DNA from: Paralvinella palmiformis
Lineage: Eukaryota > Annelida > Polychaeta > Terebellida > Alvinellidae
Assembly (NCBI GenBank): GCA_025642065.1
Contig: JAODUP010000069.1
Location: 496,501 to 560,500 of the forward strand
Length of the DNA stretch: 64,000 bases
Reading direction: 5' to 3'
Numbering within the stretch: position 1 is the stretch's first letter; each line of letters begins with the position of its first letter. The position numbers and the translations under genes were made by a program. A model generated the notes under the pieces. That model was given only the letters and a program-made list of their open reading frames with translations. It did no database searches and had not been told where the DNA came from. Of the stretch, positions 25,101 through 30,743 are shown piece after piece.

Positions 25101-26546
25101 TCAACACAACATACAAGATAGATTTGTTAACATATCTCTTAATAGCAGCAGCAGTAGTAAGTCTTGTTTTGTGTTTTTAATGTTATGATCAAAGTGGTGA
25201 CATCTGTAGATGTCATGTGTTTAGTGTTAAAATAAGATGCCTTTTGCATTTTGTCAGTGTATCATATTTGGTATACATAATGCATGTGGTTTTTAATTTC
25301 AGTTCCAAGAATGCGCAATTCCATTGCTGTTTCTTCATTTGAGCATCTTCGTAATGGCGGGAAAAGACCACATTCACTCATCTCTGTGAGCAGTTCTTCC
25401 TCAGCTGGCAGTAACCAATCATCAAACTCCAGTGGTGCTGCAACACAGACAAATCCTGGATCACTGGATGTCGTACACGAGGATCAGAGAGTGCCCGACA
25501 TCACACACAGACACCCTTACCAAACAGGTATATATTGTGTAGTGAGTGTTAGTTATTATATAACAAGCAACATATCTCTGTTTAAAAAAATATATTTAAA
25601 CAACGACTTTAACTATTTTATTCCAACAGAAACCAGTGTTGACATGATCGATCTAAATGCAAGCTTGGTGTCTACGGCATCTTCCACGGAAGATGCGTGT
25701 ACACAGACAACATTAAAACGTCCATTGAAACAGAAAACTCATTCAAGTGTTGATGGTGAAATCAAGCAGATAGATGAAACACATCTACAACTGCCTGGTG
25801 ACCACATAAAAACAACAGATGTAAGTTGATAAATTAGACACATCTTCACTTTACCATAGATCATAGCAGTGTTGTAGCTAAGGCTATCACAATGTATTAT
25901 TTACATATTTTCAGGTCAGATGGGCCTAATTTTTAAGAGGACATTTGCCGTAAATGGCAAAGAAATGTTTGAATTGTTTAAACAGGTCTTGTTACTTGAT
26001 AAAGATCTAAATGTTATAAATTGAAACAGAAAATGTCATTTTATTCACTCATCTGGACAATGTATAATAATGAGTGAATAATAATGAACCAATGATTTTG
26101 GTTTTGAATGAACTTCCTTTGTTACTGATTACTGGATGTTGTCAATGACAGTAAGTGAGGGAAATGATACATGAAATGAGAAGCAACACAGTCTATATCA
26201 TCTCTTGCTCTCTCTCTCTCTCTCTCACTGTGTGTGTGCATGTGTGTGTGAGTGCCCTTCCACACATGTATGCATGGGAAAGCTCGACTTACAGTGGCCC
26301 ATGCTGAGGAGCTTACTTTCCACAAGCCATGGGGCCGGTTTCTAGCTGCTGTGCTGTCGTGGCGGTGTAAAATGAGCTTGTTGTGTGTTAATAAAACAGA
26401 GGAATTAGTCCATATTAAATTTAAAAACAAAACAGCCATCTACCTTATATGAACCAAATACTTTTATATTAAATCTGGCAGTAACTATTCCTTAAAACAC
26501 AATGTTGAAGCTAAACTCTCTTGACTTCTGGTAATTTCAGGTATGA
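19..26546 (+). CDS. PLEKHG4: Puratrophin-1/PLEKHG4-like RhoGEF, 3' part of gene
   Basis: The protein is a Dbl-family exchange factor that loads GTP onto Rho GTPases at membranes and the actin cortex (family knowledge). Seventeen coding exons, all with GT-AG borders and matching phases, join to 1,202 codons plus stop. In window numbering, residues 1-39 end a CRAL-TRIO/Sec14 module (ETLYKFVSPEHLPLELGG). About 40-300 are spectrin-like helices (WLETEGEEILEKH). About 300-717 are a Ser/Thr-rich linker. About 718-905 form a DH domain (TERDYVKSL, LRGKRSIIFGNIEKI, SYLLKPVQRMGKYALLL) and about 906-1021 a PH domain. The tail is Ser/Gln-rich and ends TTDV. The DH motifs and domain order fit PLEKHG4/puratrophin-1 and Drosophila quattro better than DBL/MCF2. 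PLEKHG4 versus PLEKHG4B orthology is not resolved. The 5' exons lie left of the window. Two candidate internal first exons are listed separately. Confidence 0.88.
136..1669 (+). other. Intron of RhoGEF
   Basis: No gene is seen here. It contains a TG-rich microsatellite at 138-184 and a GA tract at 721-750; the rest is unstructured AT-rich sequence. Short open frames inside are not supported by motifs or splice sites. Confidence 0.75.
1670..1920 (+). CDS. PLEKHG4: RhoGEF exon b: helical linker / spectrin-like
   Basis: The acceptor is CTTGCTTAG before 1670 and the donor GTAAAT after 1920; 83 codons plus two bases. The residues begin KLERFLKQCRNVGEQLV, an amphipathic helix that typically follows the CRAL-TRIO fold in this family. 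A Cys/His-containing stretch and a second helix (KEQGHSVLSSLNTH) follow. Phase 2 at the end matches exon c. Confidence 0.85.
1921..2463 (+). other. Intron of RhoGEF
   Basis: It contains a short TG tract at about 2285-2303 and nothing else recognisable. Confidence 0.7.
2464..2602 (+). CDS. PLEKHG4: RhoGEF exon c: spectrin-like helix
   Basis: The acceptor is CTTTCATCAG and the donor AAG|GTATGT. The first base completes an Arg codon split with exon b. Translation SSLHAAEHLYSQVQDTAVKL followed by HRLETCNQRHLLEIQMSK is a helical spectrin-type segment. It ends in phase 0, so it can join directly to the 8077 exon and complete the repeat as QMSK|LLLWLETEG. Confidence 0.87.
3506..3567. repeat. Composite (TA)n(GA)n microsatellite
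   Basis: Alternating TA from about 3506 passes into GA repeats ending at about 3567. It is simple-sequence DNA in an intron. Confidence 0.9.
3973..4007. repeat. (TG)n microsatellite
   Basis: An uninterrupted TG dinucleotide tract of about 35 bases in the intron. Confidence 0.93.
4373..4574. repeat. Composite (TA)n-(TA)n-(AC)n microsatellite block
   Basis: Two long AT tracts (4373-4423, 4471-4508) and an AC tract (about 4538-4573) are separated by related spacers containing TTCATTAGTTAACGTTCAT-like and TTATTAGTTGACGTAC words. A further inverted-looking word, GAACGTCAACT, follows the AC tract. It looks like a duplicated unit around expanding microsatellites. Confidence 0.85.
5340..5864 (+). 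promoter_or_regulatory. CpG-rich candidate internal promoter 1 of the RhoGEF
   Basis: About 5340-5660 is far richer in CpG than surrounding intron sequence. A TATA-like TATATAAA sits at 5651-5658, about 210 bases before the ATG of a candidate first exon at 5865. CpG retention inside an otherwise CpG-depleted gene body is typical of unmethylated promoter DNA in invertebrates (established). Promoter function here is inference. The upstream ATG at 5677 would open a 26-codon frame if transcription began before it. Confidence 0.5.
5865..6140 (+). CDS. PLEKHG4: Candidate alternative first exon 1 of the RhoGEF
   Basis: ATG at 5865 (A at -3) opens 92 whole codons to a consensus donor CAG|GTGAGA after 6140. 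The phase is 0, exactly what the next gene exon (8077) requires. The last residues (LMEDLRKWYLEKQLKQ) are a charged helix that would run into LLLWLETEG of the spectrin segment. The predicted isoform would lack the CRAL-TRIO module. No homologue is recognised for the first half. It could alternatively be a chance open frame; position after a CpG-rich patch and phase agreement argue otherwise. Confidence 0.55.
7015..7049. repeat. (AC)n microsatellite
   Basis: An AC tract with degenerate ACGC and AGAC repeats upstream from about 6886. Confidence 0.9.
8077..8199 (+). CDS. PLEKHG4: RhoGEF exon d: spectrin-like repeat
   Basis: The acceptor is CTTCCAG and the donor ATG|GTGGGT; 41 whole codons. LLLWLETEGEEILEKH and QQKDFEKLYFSAM are typical of the spectrin repeat of Dbl/puratrophin exchange factors (W-L-x-x-E-G-E, then F-E-K-L-Y). 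The exon can follow either exon c or the candidate first exon at 5865. Confidence 0.88.
9301..9651. repeat. AT-microsatellite cluster with a direct duplication
   Basis: Long TA tracts (9336-9385, 9420-9451, 9616-9651) and a TG tract (about 9511-9541). The 38-40 base word starting ATATCAAAAGCATCGTTCTT occurs at 9301-9338 and again at 9457-9496 with few changes, so the segment was duplicated locally. Confidence 0.88.
11051..11230 (+). mobile_element. tRNA-derived SINE, family S1, near-complete
   Basis: A tRNA-like head carries an RNA polymerase III A box (TGGTCTAGCGG, 11060-11070) and B box (GTTCGAATC, 11104-11112). A family-specific body (GGTTGTTTCATCCTTGAC, then GTGCACAAAAGTGGCCGTAA) and a short ATCAATCATC tail follow. 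Possible target duplication is TTGCTCTTG before and TTGTTCTTG after. Other copies are at 11651, 16446, 33792 and 42879. Confidence 0.85.
11651..11845 (+). mobile_element. tRNA-derived SINE, family S1, diverged copy
   Basis: It has the same order as the neighbouring copy: GACGCCTCC head, B box GTTCAAATC (11706-11714), GAAGGGTGTTTCATC, a CACTCGACC-type core and the tail TAGCCGTCAAACATCAAATC. It is more mutated and so probably older. Confidence 0.75.
12435..12481. repeat. (TA)n microsatellite
   Basis: An AT dinucleotide tract with one interruption. Confidence 0.9.
13434..13484. repeat. (TG)n followed by a poly-G run
   Basis: Imperfect TGTGTA/TG repeats lead into an uninterrupted G run near 13470-13483. 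Confidence 0.88.
13673..13706. repeat. (TG)n(CG)n alternating tract
   Basis: About ten TG units pass into about seven CG units. Alternating purine-pyrimidine DNA of this kind can adopt the Z form (established for such tracts). Confidence 0.88.
14000..15502 (+). promoter_or_regulatory. CpG-rich candidate internal promoter 2 of the RhoGEF
   Basis: From about 14.0 kb, and strongly from 14.6 to 15.65 kb, CpG dinucleotides are dense (for example around 15100-15480), against CpG-poor introns on both sides. The patch runs into an ATG-started exon with a consensus donor (15503-15640). Long open frames on both strands here are best explained by base composition. Promoter activity is inference. Confidence 0.45.
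15503..15640 (+). CDS. PLEKHG4: Candidate alternative first exon 2 of the RhoGEF
   Basis: ATG at 15503 (G at -3 and +4) opens 46 whole codons to donor ATG|GTGAGT after 15640. Phase 0 fits the next gene exon (16808), joining ...RRRCVSM to TQLEKGSDLLEEA. An in-frame stop lies just upstream near 15467, so ATG 15503 is the first usable Met. The peptide is short, basic and Ser/His/Arg-rich with no recognised motif. The isoform would begin inside the last spectrin segment and retain DH-PH. Chance origin is possible. Confidence 0.5.
15806..16085 (+). repeat. Interspersed repeat family R, copy 1
   Basis: A 280-bp segment that recurs inverted at 36878-37157 at the same length, and as a fragment at 60924-60971. 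Shared words include GGGGAGAATCCCCAGGCTG, GAGTGGTTGAG, ATGGAGCCGAAATACCCTGA and CGATGTAGTGAGCC-type ends. No A/B boxes or coding potential are convincing. The class is unknown. Confidence 0.8.
16446..16504 (+). mobile_element. SINE S1, 3' fragment
   Basis: CCCATTTAGCCTACC, GTGCACAAAAGTGGCCGTAA and the CATCAATCATCATC tail match the 3' end of family S1. The tRNA head is absent. Confidence 0.8.
16808..17005 (+). CDS. PLEKHG4: RhoGEF exon e: end of spectrin segment
   Basis: The acceptor is TTTCTACAG and the donor AAG|GTATGG; 66 whole codons. TQLEKGSDLLEEANLL followed by ELKERMTEYTGQLEEVRERI is a long coiled coil. The donor-bearing end lies inside a tandem repeat (see 16985-17107). Confidence 0.88.
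16985..17107 (+). repeat. Tandem repeat copying an exon-intron boundary
   Basis: About 4.5 units of 27-28 bp (TGTTATCACATGTTAGATAA plus GGTATGG) start inside exon e and run into the intron. At least four units carry an AAG|GTATGG donor. Use of the second donor would meet an in-frame TAA, so only the first keeps the frame open. Confidence 0.85.
17006..20138 (+). other. RhoGEF intron
   Basis: It contains the donor-copying tandem repeat, a TA microsatellite (about 19164-19193) and a tRNA-derived SINE (about 19588-19810). About 17.2-19.1 kb shows nothing recognisable; a 107-codon open frame at 17715 has no motif support. Confidence 0.7.
19588..19810 (+). mobile_element. tRNA-derived SINE, family S3
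   Basis: The head TGATGGCTCAGTGTCTAGAG carries an A-box-like TGGCTCAGTG and, at spacing typical of tRNA, a degenerate B box TTATCAAATCC. A non-tRNA body (GGTGTTTGTGGGATTAG, GATGTCGTCATCAGC) follows. Only one copy is seen, so the 3' limit is approximate. Confidence 0.6.
20139..21214 (+). CDS. PLEKHG4: RhoGEF exon f: large linker exon
   Basis: The acceptor is CTGTTTTACAG; the donor is TCATG|GTTAGT (phase 2). The first 90 residues are coiled coil (LSKKLENDKLYEQCKTARMR, then QERAAKLRQAKQRHEK). A Ser/Thr/Pro-rich stretch follows (SPTTPTTPNSSG). A compact hydrophobic block then includes FTNKELYMSHLMSVLRRRSY and RDMNLWEYEEYLFHEGLI, and Ser-rich low-complexity sequence follows. The compact block is not a domain I recognise; its composition suggests a folded or binding segment just before DH. 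Confidence 0.88.
21310..21658 (+). mobile_element. AATTCC-rich hAT-type MITE, diverged copy
   Basis: It has the internal landmarks of the complete copy at 34013-34373 in opposite orientation: TTTTACCATCAGTAGGTACT, ATGGAAGAAATATTTCTGAA and TTTGTAGCAAACTTCAATTC. Its 3' end reads GAATTCACCCGATGTCTG, matching the terminal repeat. The 5' terminus is degraded. Confidence 0.78.
22325..22407 (+). mobile_element. AATTCC MITE, right-end fragment
   Basis: AAATAAGCATTTCCAATTTT through CGGAATTGAATTCACC and TGTCTGG matches the right end of the same MITE family. Confidence 0.68.
22539..22787 (+). CDS. PLEKHG4: RhoGEF exon g: linker before DH
   Basis: The acceptor is TTTTCTTCAG and the donor AGAAG|GTAAAA. 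The first base completes a Cys codon. It encodes a Ser/Thr/Pro-rich segment (PPKDSDPPCTPP) and ends MADLRVTEDQVKHR, the approach to the DH domain. Confidence 0.87.
22932..23181 (+). CDS. PLEKHG4: RhoGEF exon h: DH domain, conserved region 1
   Basis: The acceptor is CTCTTTTCAG and the donor CAT|GTATGT. HEMIQTERDYVKSLQFII is DH conserved region 1, where the Glu contacts the Rho switch I (family knowledge). LRGKRSIIFGNIEKIYEFH is diagnostic of the PLEKHG4 group. Confidence 0.93.
23393..23482 (+). CDS. PLEKHG4: RhoGEF exon i: DH domain, middle
   Basis: The acceptor is TATATTACAG and the donor AAG|GTAAGC; 30 codons. FFLYALYNKNKPKSDALM is the family-typical middle of the DH bundle. Confidence 0.92.
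23658..23801 (+). CDS. PLEKHG4: RhoGEF exon j: DH domain, conserved region 3
   Basis: The acceptor is TTTATTACAG and the donor AGT|GTAAGC; 48 codons. LNSYLLKPVQRMGKYALLL is the most conserved DH helix, which contacts the GTPase. Confidence 0.94.
23963..24040 (+). CDS. PLEKHG4: RhoGEF exon k: end of DH domain
   Basis: The acceptor is CTATTTTTAG and the donor GAT|GTGAGT; 26 codons. VKFQLRHGNDLLAMDCLKDC is the long terminal DH helix leading into PH. Confidence 0.92.
24293..24463 (+). CDS. PLEKHG4: RhoGEF exon l: PH domain, first half
   Basis: The acceptor is TTTATTCCAG and the donor AAA|GTATGT; 57 codons. LLRQDEFLVWQGRKKSLRHV followed by FLFEEMVLFSK is the first half of a DH-associated PH domain. 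Confidence 0.93.
24641..24818 (+). CDS. PLEKHG4: RhoGEF exon m: PH domain, second half
   Basis: The acceptor is TGAATTCCAG and the donor AGAG|GTAAGA. KFEIWFRKR and FTLQAPTMDVKNAWVKEI are PH strands and the C-terminal helix with its conserved Trp. Confidence 0.93.
25034..25156 (+). CDS. PLEKHG4: RhoGEF exon n: post-PH segment
   Basis: The acceptor is TTTAATACAG and the donor AGTA|GTAAGT. RRLSEAARMGIGRKPCMDLK is a basic post-PH segment with a PKA-like RRLS site (motif only). It ends in a Ser run. Confidence 0.88.
25303..25527 (+). CDS. PLEKHG4: RhoGEF exon o: Ser/Asn-rich tail
   Basis: The acceptor is TTTAATTTCAG and the donor ACAG|GTATAT. It begins RMRNSIAVSSFEHLRNG and continues as low-complexity Ser/Asn sequence, likely disordered. 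Confidence 0.87.
25630..25820 (+). CDS. PLEKHG4: RhoGEF exon p: C-terminal tail
   Basis: The acceptor is TTCCAACAG and the donor GAT|GTAAGT. The exon ends HIKTTD in phase 0. If the intron is kept, translation adds V-S and stops; if spliced to 26541 it adds V and stops. Confidence 0.86.
25821..26540 (+). other. Last RhoGEF intron
   Basis: It contains a CT then GT microsatellite at about 26205-26250 and nothing else recognised. Confidence 0.65.
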
Positions 26547-26798
26547 AGGTAACCTGTCGGAGTGCACCCAGGTATATCTAACTATTGGTGCTATATTTTC
26601 CTATTGGTGTTAGTCTGCGAGCAGATGACTAAAACTCACTGATGAACTGATCTGTGCCAAGTACCACACAAACCTCACCAGGATGCCTTATTGAGTGTGA
26701 TCAGGCCATGATTGCCTCGTTTCTACAAAGAAGCTGTTGTTGGACAGAATGTTAACGATTGCAATTTATTTACTAAGTAACACCTTTGAAGCCTGTAA

Positions 26799-26837
<39 letters not shown>

Positions 26838-28733
26838 TACATAATAAAATCTGTACAGGAACATCAATTCAGCTCCTGGGACTTTGTACACACCTTTTAT
26901 GGAGTGAGGCTTTTTAAATAATTGACTTCACATTTGTGTGTAAGCATCTTGCTATGAAGTGATTTGAACATGTTATTATTTTATTAACTGGATGCCAGGT
27001 TTGTGTACAGAATTTGTACTATTGCTGTGTTTTGCGGTTAGATCATATGACGCCATCATGTACTCTGTATATTAAATATTAGGCCACAAACATCAACCTA
27101 CATCTGTTATGTAGGCTAGTATGAGCTCTCCTTCGTCATTTTATGGACAACAATTGCTAGATGTTAATAGCTGGGATTTTACAGATCTTGTTGCCGATAT
27201 AAGATATTAGGATAAGGTCGTCGTTTTTTACTCACTTATTTTATAACCCTGTATAAACAAGTTATAATGCGATCATAAAACAGTTAGGATTTTCCATTTT
27301 AAATTATGAACTGGCAAAGAAAATACAGTTGGTTTTCTATGCTTCCAATTTCAGTTTAAGAGCTGTAACAACACGTGTCGCATGAATATTTTCTGGAAAC
27401 AGTTTAAAACAAAGCAAATAAAATTCTTGATGCCTGTTCATGCCTGTATAAAAATTTAAAAAACCTGTCAATCGCTTGTAACCACTGATATGAACAGTAG
27501 CGTAAAACTATTTTTAACTACGTTCTTCATTTCTTCAAATTTTGATTGGATCATTCTAATCTGATTTCCTGCAGTTGTCATCCAGAGTAGCATAAATATC
27601 CTACATGTTCTTCATTCCTGACCAAAATCATATTGTGATAATAATCTATGGCCTAATATTTGTTAAGTATCAATATTTGTTTGTCAGCTCATTAACAAAA
27701 GGATAATTATAACAGGTGTCACCTGCCCGTTTTAACCAGCTGGTCTTTCGTGTGAAGCTGCTATGTTATATTTCTTGTAAAGTGCTTGGTTGGTAGGTTC
27801 CCAGAAAGAACAGTACATTATGCGAGCTCTTTTCCTAATACGTCTTGTTGACGGATCAGCTGCAGTACAAACCATCATGCAATCTAACAATCAATCAATC
27901 AATCACAGATTGGATGAATTTCTAAACAATGCATGGTGCTAGTTATCATTGTGATAGATAAGTTTACAAAATACCTTAGTGTTAACATAATGCTTCTTCA
28001 TTGTATTGCTCTCACTGTCCATTATGTTATAATGCTCTATGCACAAATGGTGTCGATTAATCTGGTGCTTGCTATTGCAAAATATACTCTTCCTGGTGCA
28101 TTAGAATTTTATTTATTGATTTGTCGTCGTTTGCATGAAGCCAGTCTTCAGGATACTGTCCATTATTCGAATAGAATCTCTTAAAGAACGATTACATTGG
28201 TTCATAACAGGCACAATCGGTCGGGTGTGGCAGCCTGTTGAAAATTCTTACAATAAGGTATTGCAATTATCTGAATTTCCTAAGCCCAAAAAATATTTCT
28301 AGATGAATCTGTGAGATAAGAATAAACATTCCATTCTGCTGGATTTGCTCTTCCTGAATTTGGCATACTCCTCGATGACGGAGAACTGTTGTAATCGTAA
28401 CCTGGATTGTGTAGGTTATGCTGATGGGATCATTTCTGCTGCGCTGTGATTTAGATTAATTCAGTCTGGTAACAAATATTGAAAATAATTACTATATATA
28501 CATTAGAATCTAATAATAAAGCACTTCAACCAATAACTGGCCAAACTATTCAGAAATTCTGAACTAGTTCATTTGTTTTTCTATGTTCCATGTAAATATA
28601 TACATTCAGAATGTATTCTGCCCTGGAGGTGCCTTGTTTATAAGAGAATGGTGTTTATATTGTATATTACGCTTGTACAGTAATCAAAGGTCGGAGATTA
28701 GTTTCTGTTCATGCATTTTATACTTGAAATAAA
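26541..28733 (+). other. PLEKHG4: RhoGEF terminal exon: stop codon and 3'UTR
   Basis: The acceptor is GGTAATTTCAG, then GTATGA gives Val and stop (TGA 26544-26546). The following 2.2 kb has no gene. AATAAA signals occur near 26842, 27413 and 28512, and a well-placed one at 28728-28733, taken as the likely main 3' end. A TA/CA microsatellite lies at about 26797-26838. Confidence 0.68.
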
Positions 28734-28771
28734 ATGTTTCCAAGAAGTATGTTGCTCAGTTTTGTGTATAA

Positions 28772-28806
<35 letters not shown>

Positions 28807-30113
28807 GGTATATATATCAAAGTCTATAGAGTGCATGTTTGTTAACAAAACAAAAACCTGTAATATGCAATATTTCGTTATTAATGATTGAGCTAACAAT
28901 ATTACAGACTAATTACACACCCTACATAAATTAAACCGTAATGTTTGTACCTGACCGGTTTTTATTCAAAATTATAGATCAATTACCCTCTTGTTACTGA
29001 GAACAGAATTATCAGAACAGAACAGAGTCAACTGGGTACTAAACCAAATTTAAAGACCAGATTTTAAGTTTCCACTACAACTACAAACATGAAAATTGAA
29101 CAAAACCAGGATATAGGTATTTTATTAAATAGAACAGATTAAATTATATGTACAGCTGGTTAACAACCAGTGGTTTTAATTGTAAATATATAAAATCGAT
29201 AAAGATTGCCAACACACTAAAGGCACTGTTCTTATGAATATAGTAAAATATTCTTTCCCAAGAAAATGACTAGGATATATTTGTGCGGAAATAGTTAAAG
29301 GCCCCTCTGTCTGTACACGTGTTTGTATTTATACAGTCCCATCACCAATTACATAAAACTGTAATAGTGTAATATATCATCAGGATATTATAATAATTTT
29401 AACAATTGATAATTTCTCGACACATAAACCAACTACAGACCTGTAGTGAACACATTAGGAACAAGTATATATGTGATATATTTTGCATCTCAGACATGTA
29501 AAGAAAAAGAAATAAGTGCATATAAAGGATAAAAGTTTGGGTTCTACTTGGTTCAGTTAGTTCTGAAATGAAGCAAAATAACCTCTAAAAATTAATAGAG
29601 GTTAATGTTTAGTGAAACAACCTATACTTTGACCCCCAGATGTCTCAAACTAACACCCTAATGGTTTTCAGTTGATAAAGTGGGAATTTTTTCGAAACTC
29701 CAATTTTACAGTTTATCACGTGAAAGCTGAAGAAACTTAGCACAAACTGATCACAGTATGTCGTTTAACTGAGAAGGTTAACTGAAGGAGACTGCTACCA
29801 ATACTGGAGGTTGTAGAATACCGTTTTGAAAAAGTCATGCATGCAGAGGCATCAGAAGTCACCCCGACCCAAGAAGATATACAGTAGTATGGCCTACTTT
29901 ATTGGCTTAGAGAGAATTTTGGTGCACACAATAAAACCCCAAACTTCTGATATATAATAAATCACATGGACCAAAGAATTATGAATCGTGTGCGTTGGTT
30001 AAATTCATTTTCTAGAAAATAAATCAAATGATGACTATAGGTCACCATACCAGTACTCGGATTTTCTCCGTTTTAAAAGTCACACACACACACACAGATG
30101 TTACCACGTTTTT
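28734..30113. other. Convergent intergenic region and FMO 3'UTR
   Basis: The exchange factor and monooxygenase converge here. A TA tract is at about 28773-28806. On the - strand an AATAAA (TTTATT at 29898-29903) lies about 210 bases after the monooxygenase stop and is its probable polyadenylation signal. Nothing else is recognised. Confidence 0.6.
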
Positions 30114-30743
30114 CTACGGAATCAGTTCAAGGAATTCTTCATTGTTTTTCAGTTCAAATCTTGCTTTTTTATAGTGTGGAAGATTCTTCACCCTGTGCTT
30201 GTGTACATAATCATACAACGATTCAACCACTCTAGGAACTGGCTCAAATCCGGCCAGTTTAGCCAATTCATTATTGTAATCCCACTGAAGTGTTCCCATT
30301 GTGTGCGCATATCTTGGAGGCATTCCCTCCTCTTCAGTTCTCCACCTGAAATCCTCTTCTATGTCTTTTTCCATCTCTTCCTGAGAGGGCAGCACCATCT
30401 TGCCCGCCAGCGCCGCCAGCACGAACAGCACCTGGCAGTGAAACTGCGGGAATGGACAGATTTGTTTACAGAGTCCAATGATTGATAGAGTAGGATATTT
30501 GGTATGTATTATGTGCTTATACAGAGGTGTGACCCTCTCATTTGCAATGTTTAGCCGACAGTTACTGCCTAGGAAGGAAAACTCGTAGCGATAACCAGTA
30601 CAAAAAAGAAGTGAATTTGTCTGGATTTCAGATCCATCTTTCAGAATAAGGCCATTGCGAAGTACAGACACAATTCCTGGTCCTTGTGATATGTTGCTGG
30701 GCAATACTGTGACTAGGCGTTCTTTGTTGTGTAAAAGATAAAC
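30114..30743 (-). CDS. FMO: FMO exon 5 (last)
   Basis: The acceptor reads TTTTTTCCATTAG on the - strand, and 209 codons plus TAG (30114-30116) follow. It holds FCTGY and the C-terminal domain, including RTEEEGMPPRYAHTMG and QWDYNNELAKLAGF, which are typical FMO tail motifs. Confidence 0.93.
   Translation of the reverse strand, partial: VYLLHNKERLVTVLPSNISQGPGIVSVLRNGLILKDGSEIQTNSLLFCTGYRYEFSFLGSNCRLNIANERVTPLYKHIIHTKYPTLSIIGLCKQICPFPQFHCQVLFVLAALAGKMVLPSQEEMEKDIEEDFRWRTEEEGMPPRYAHTMGTLQWDYNNELAKLAGFEPVPRVVESLYDYVHKHRVKNLPHYKKARFELKNNEEFLELIP

Noticed and set aside
27933..28184. 83-codon frame in the RhoGEF 3'UTR
   Set aside because: No similarity, and it sits in a UTR between polyadenylation signals.
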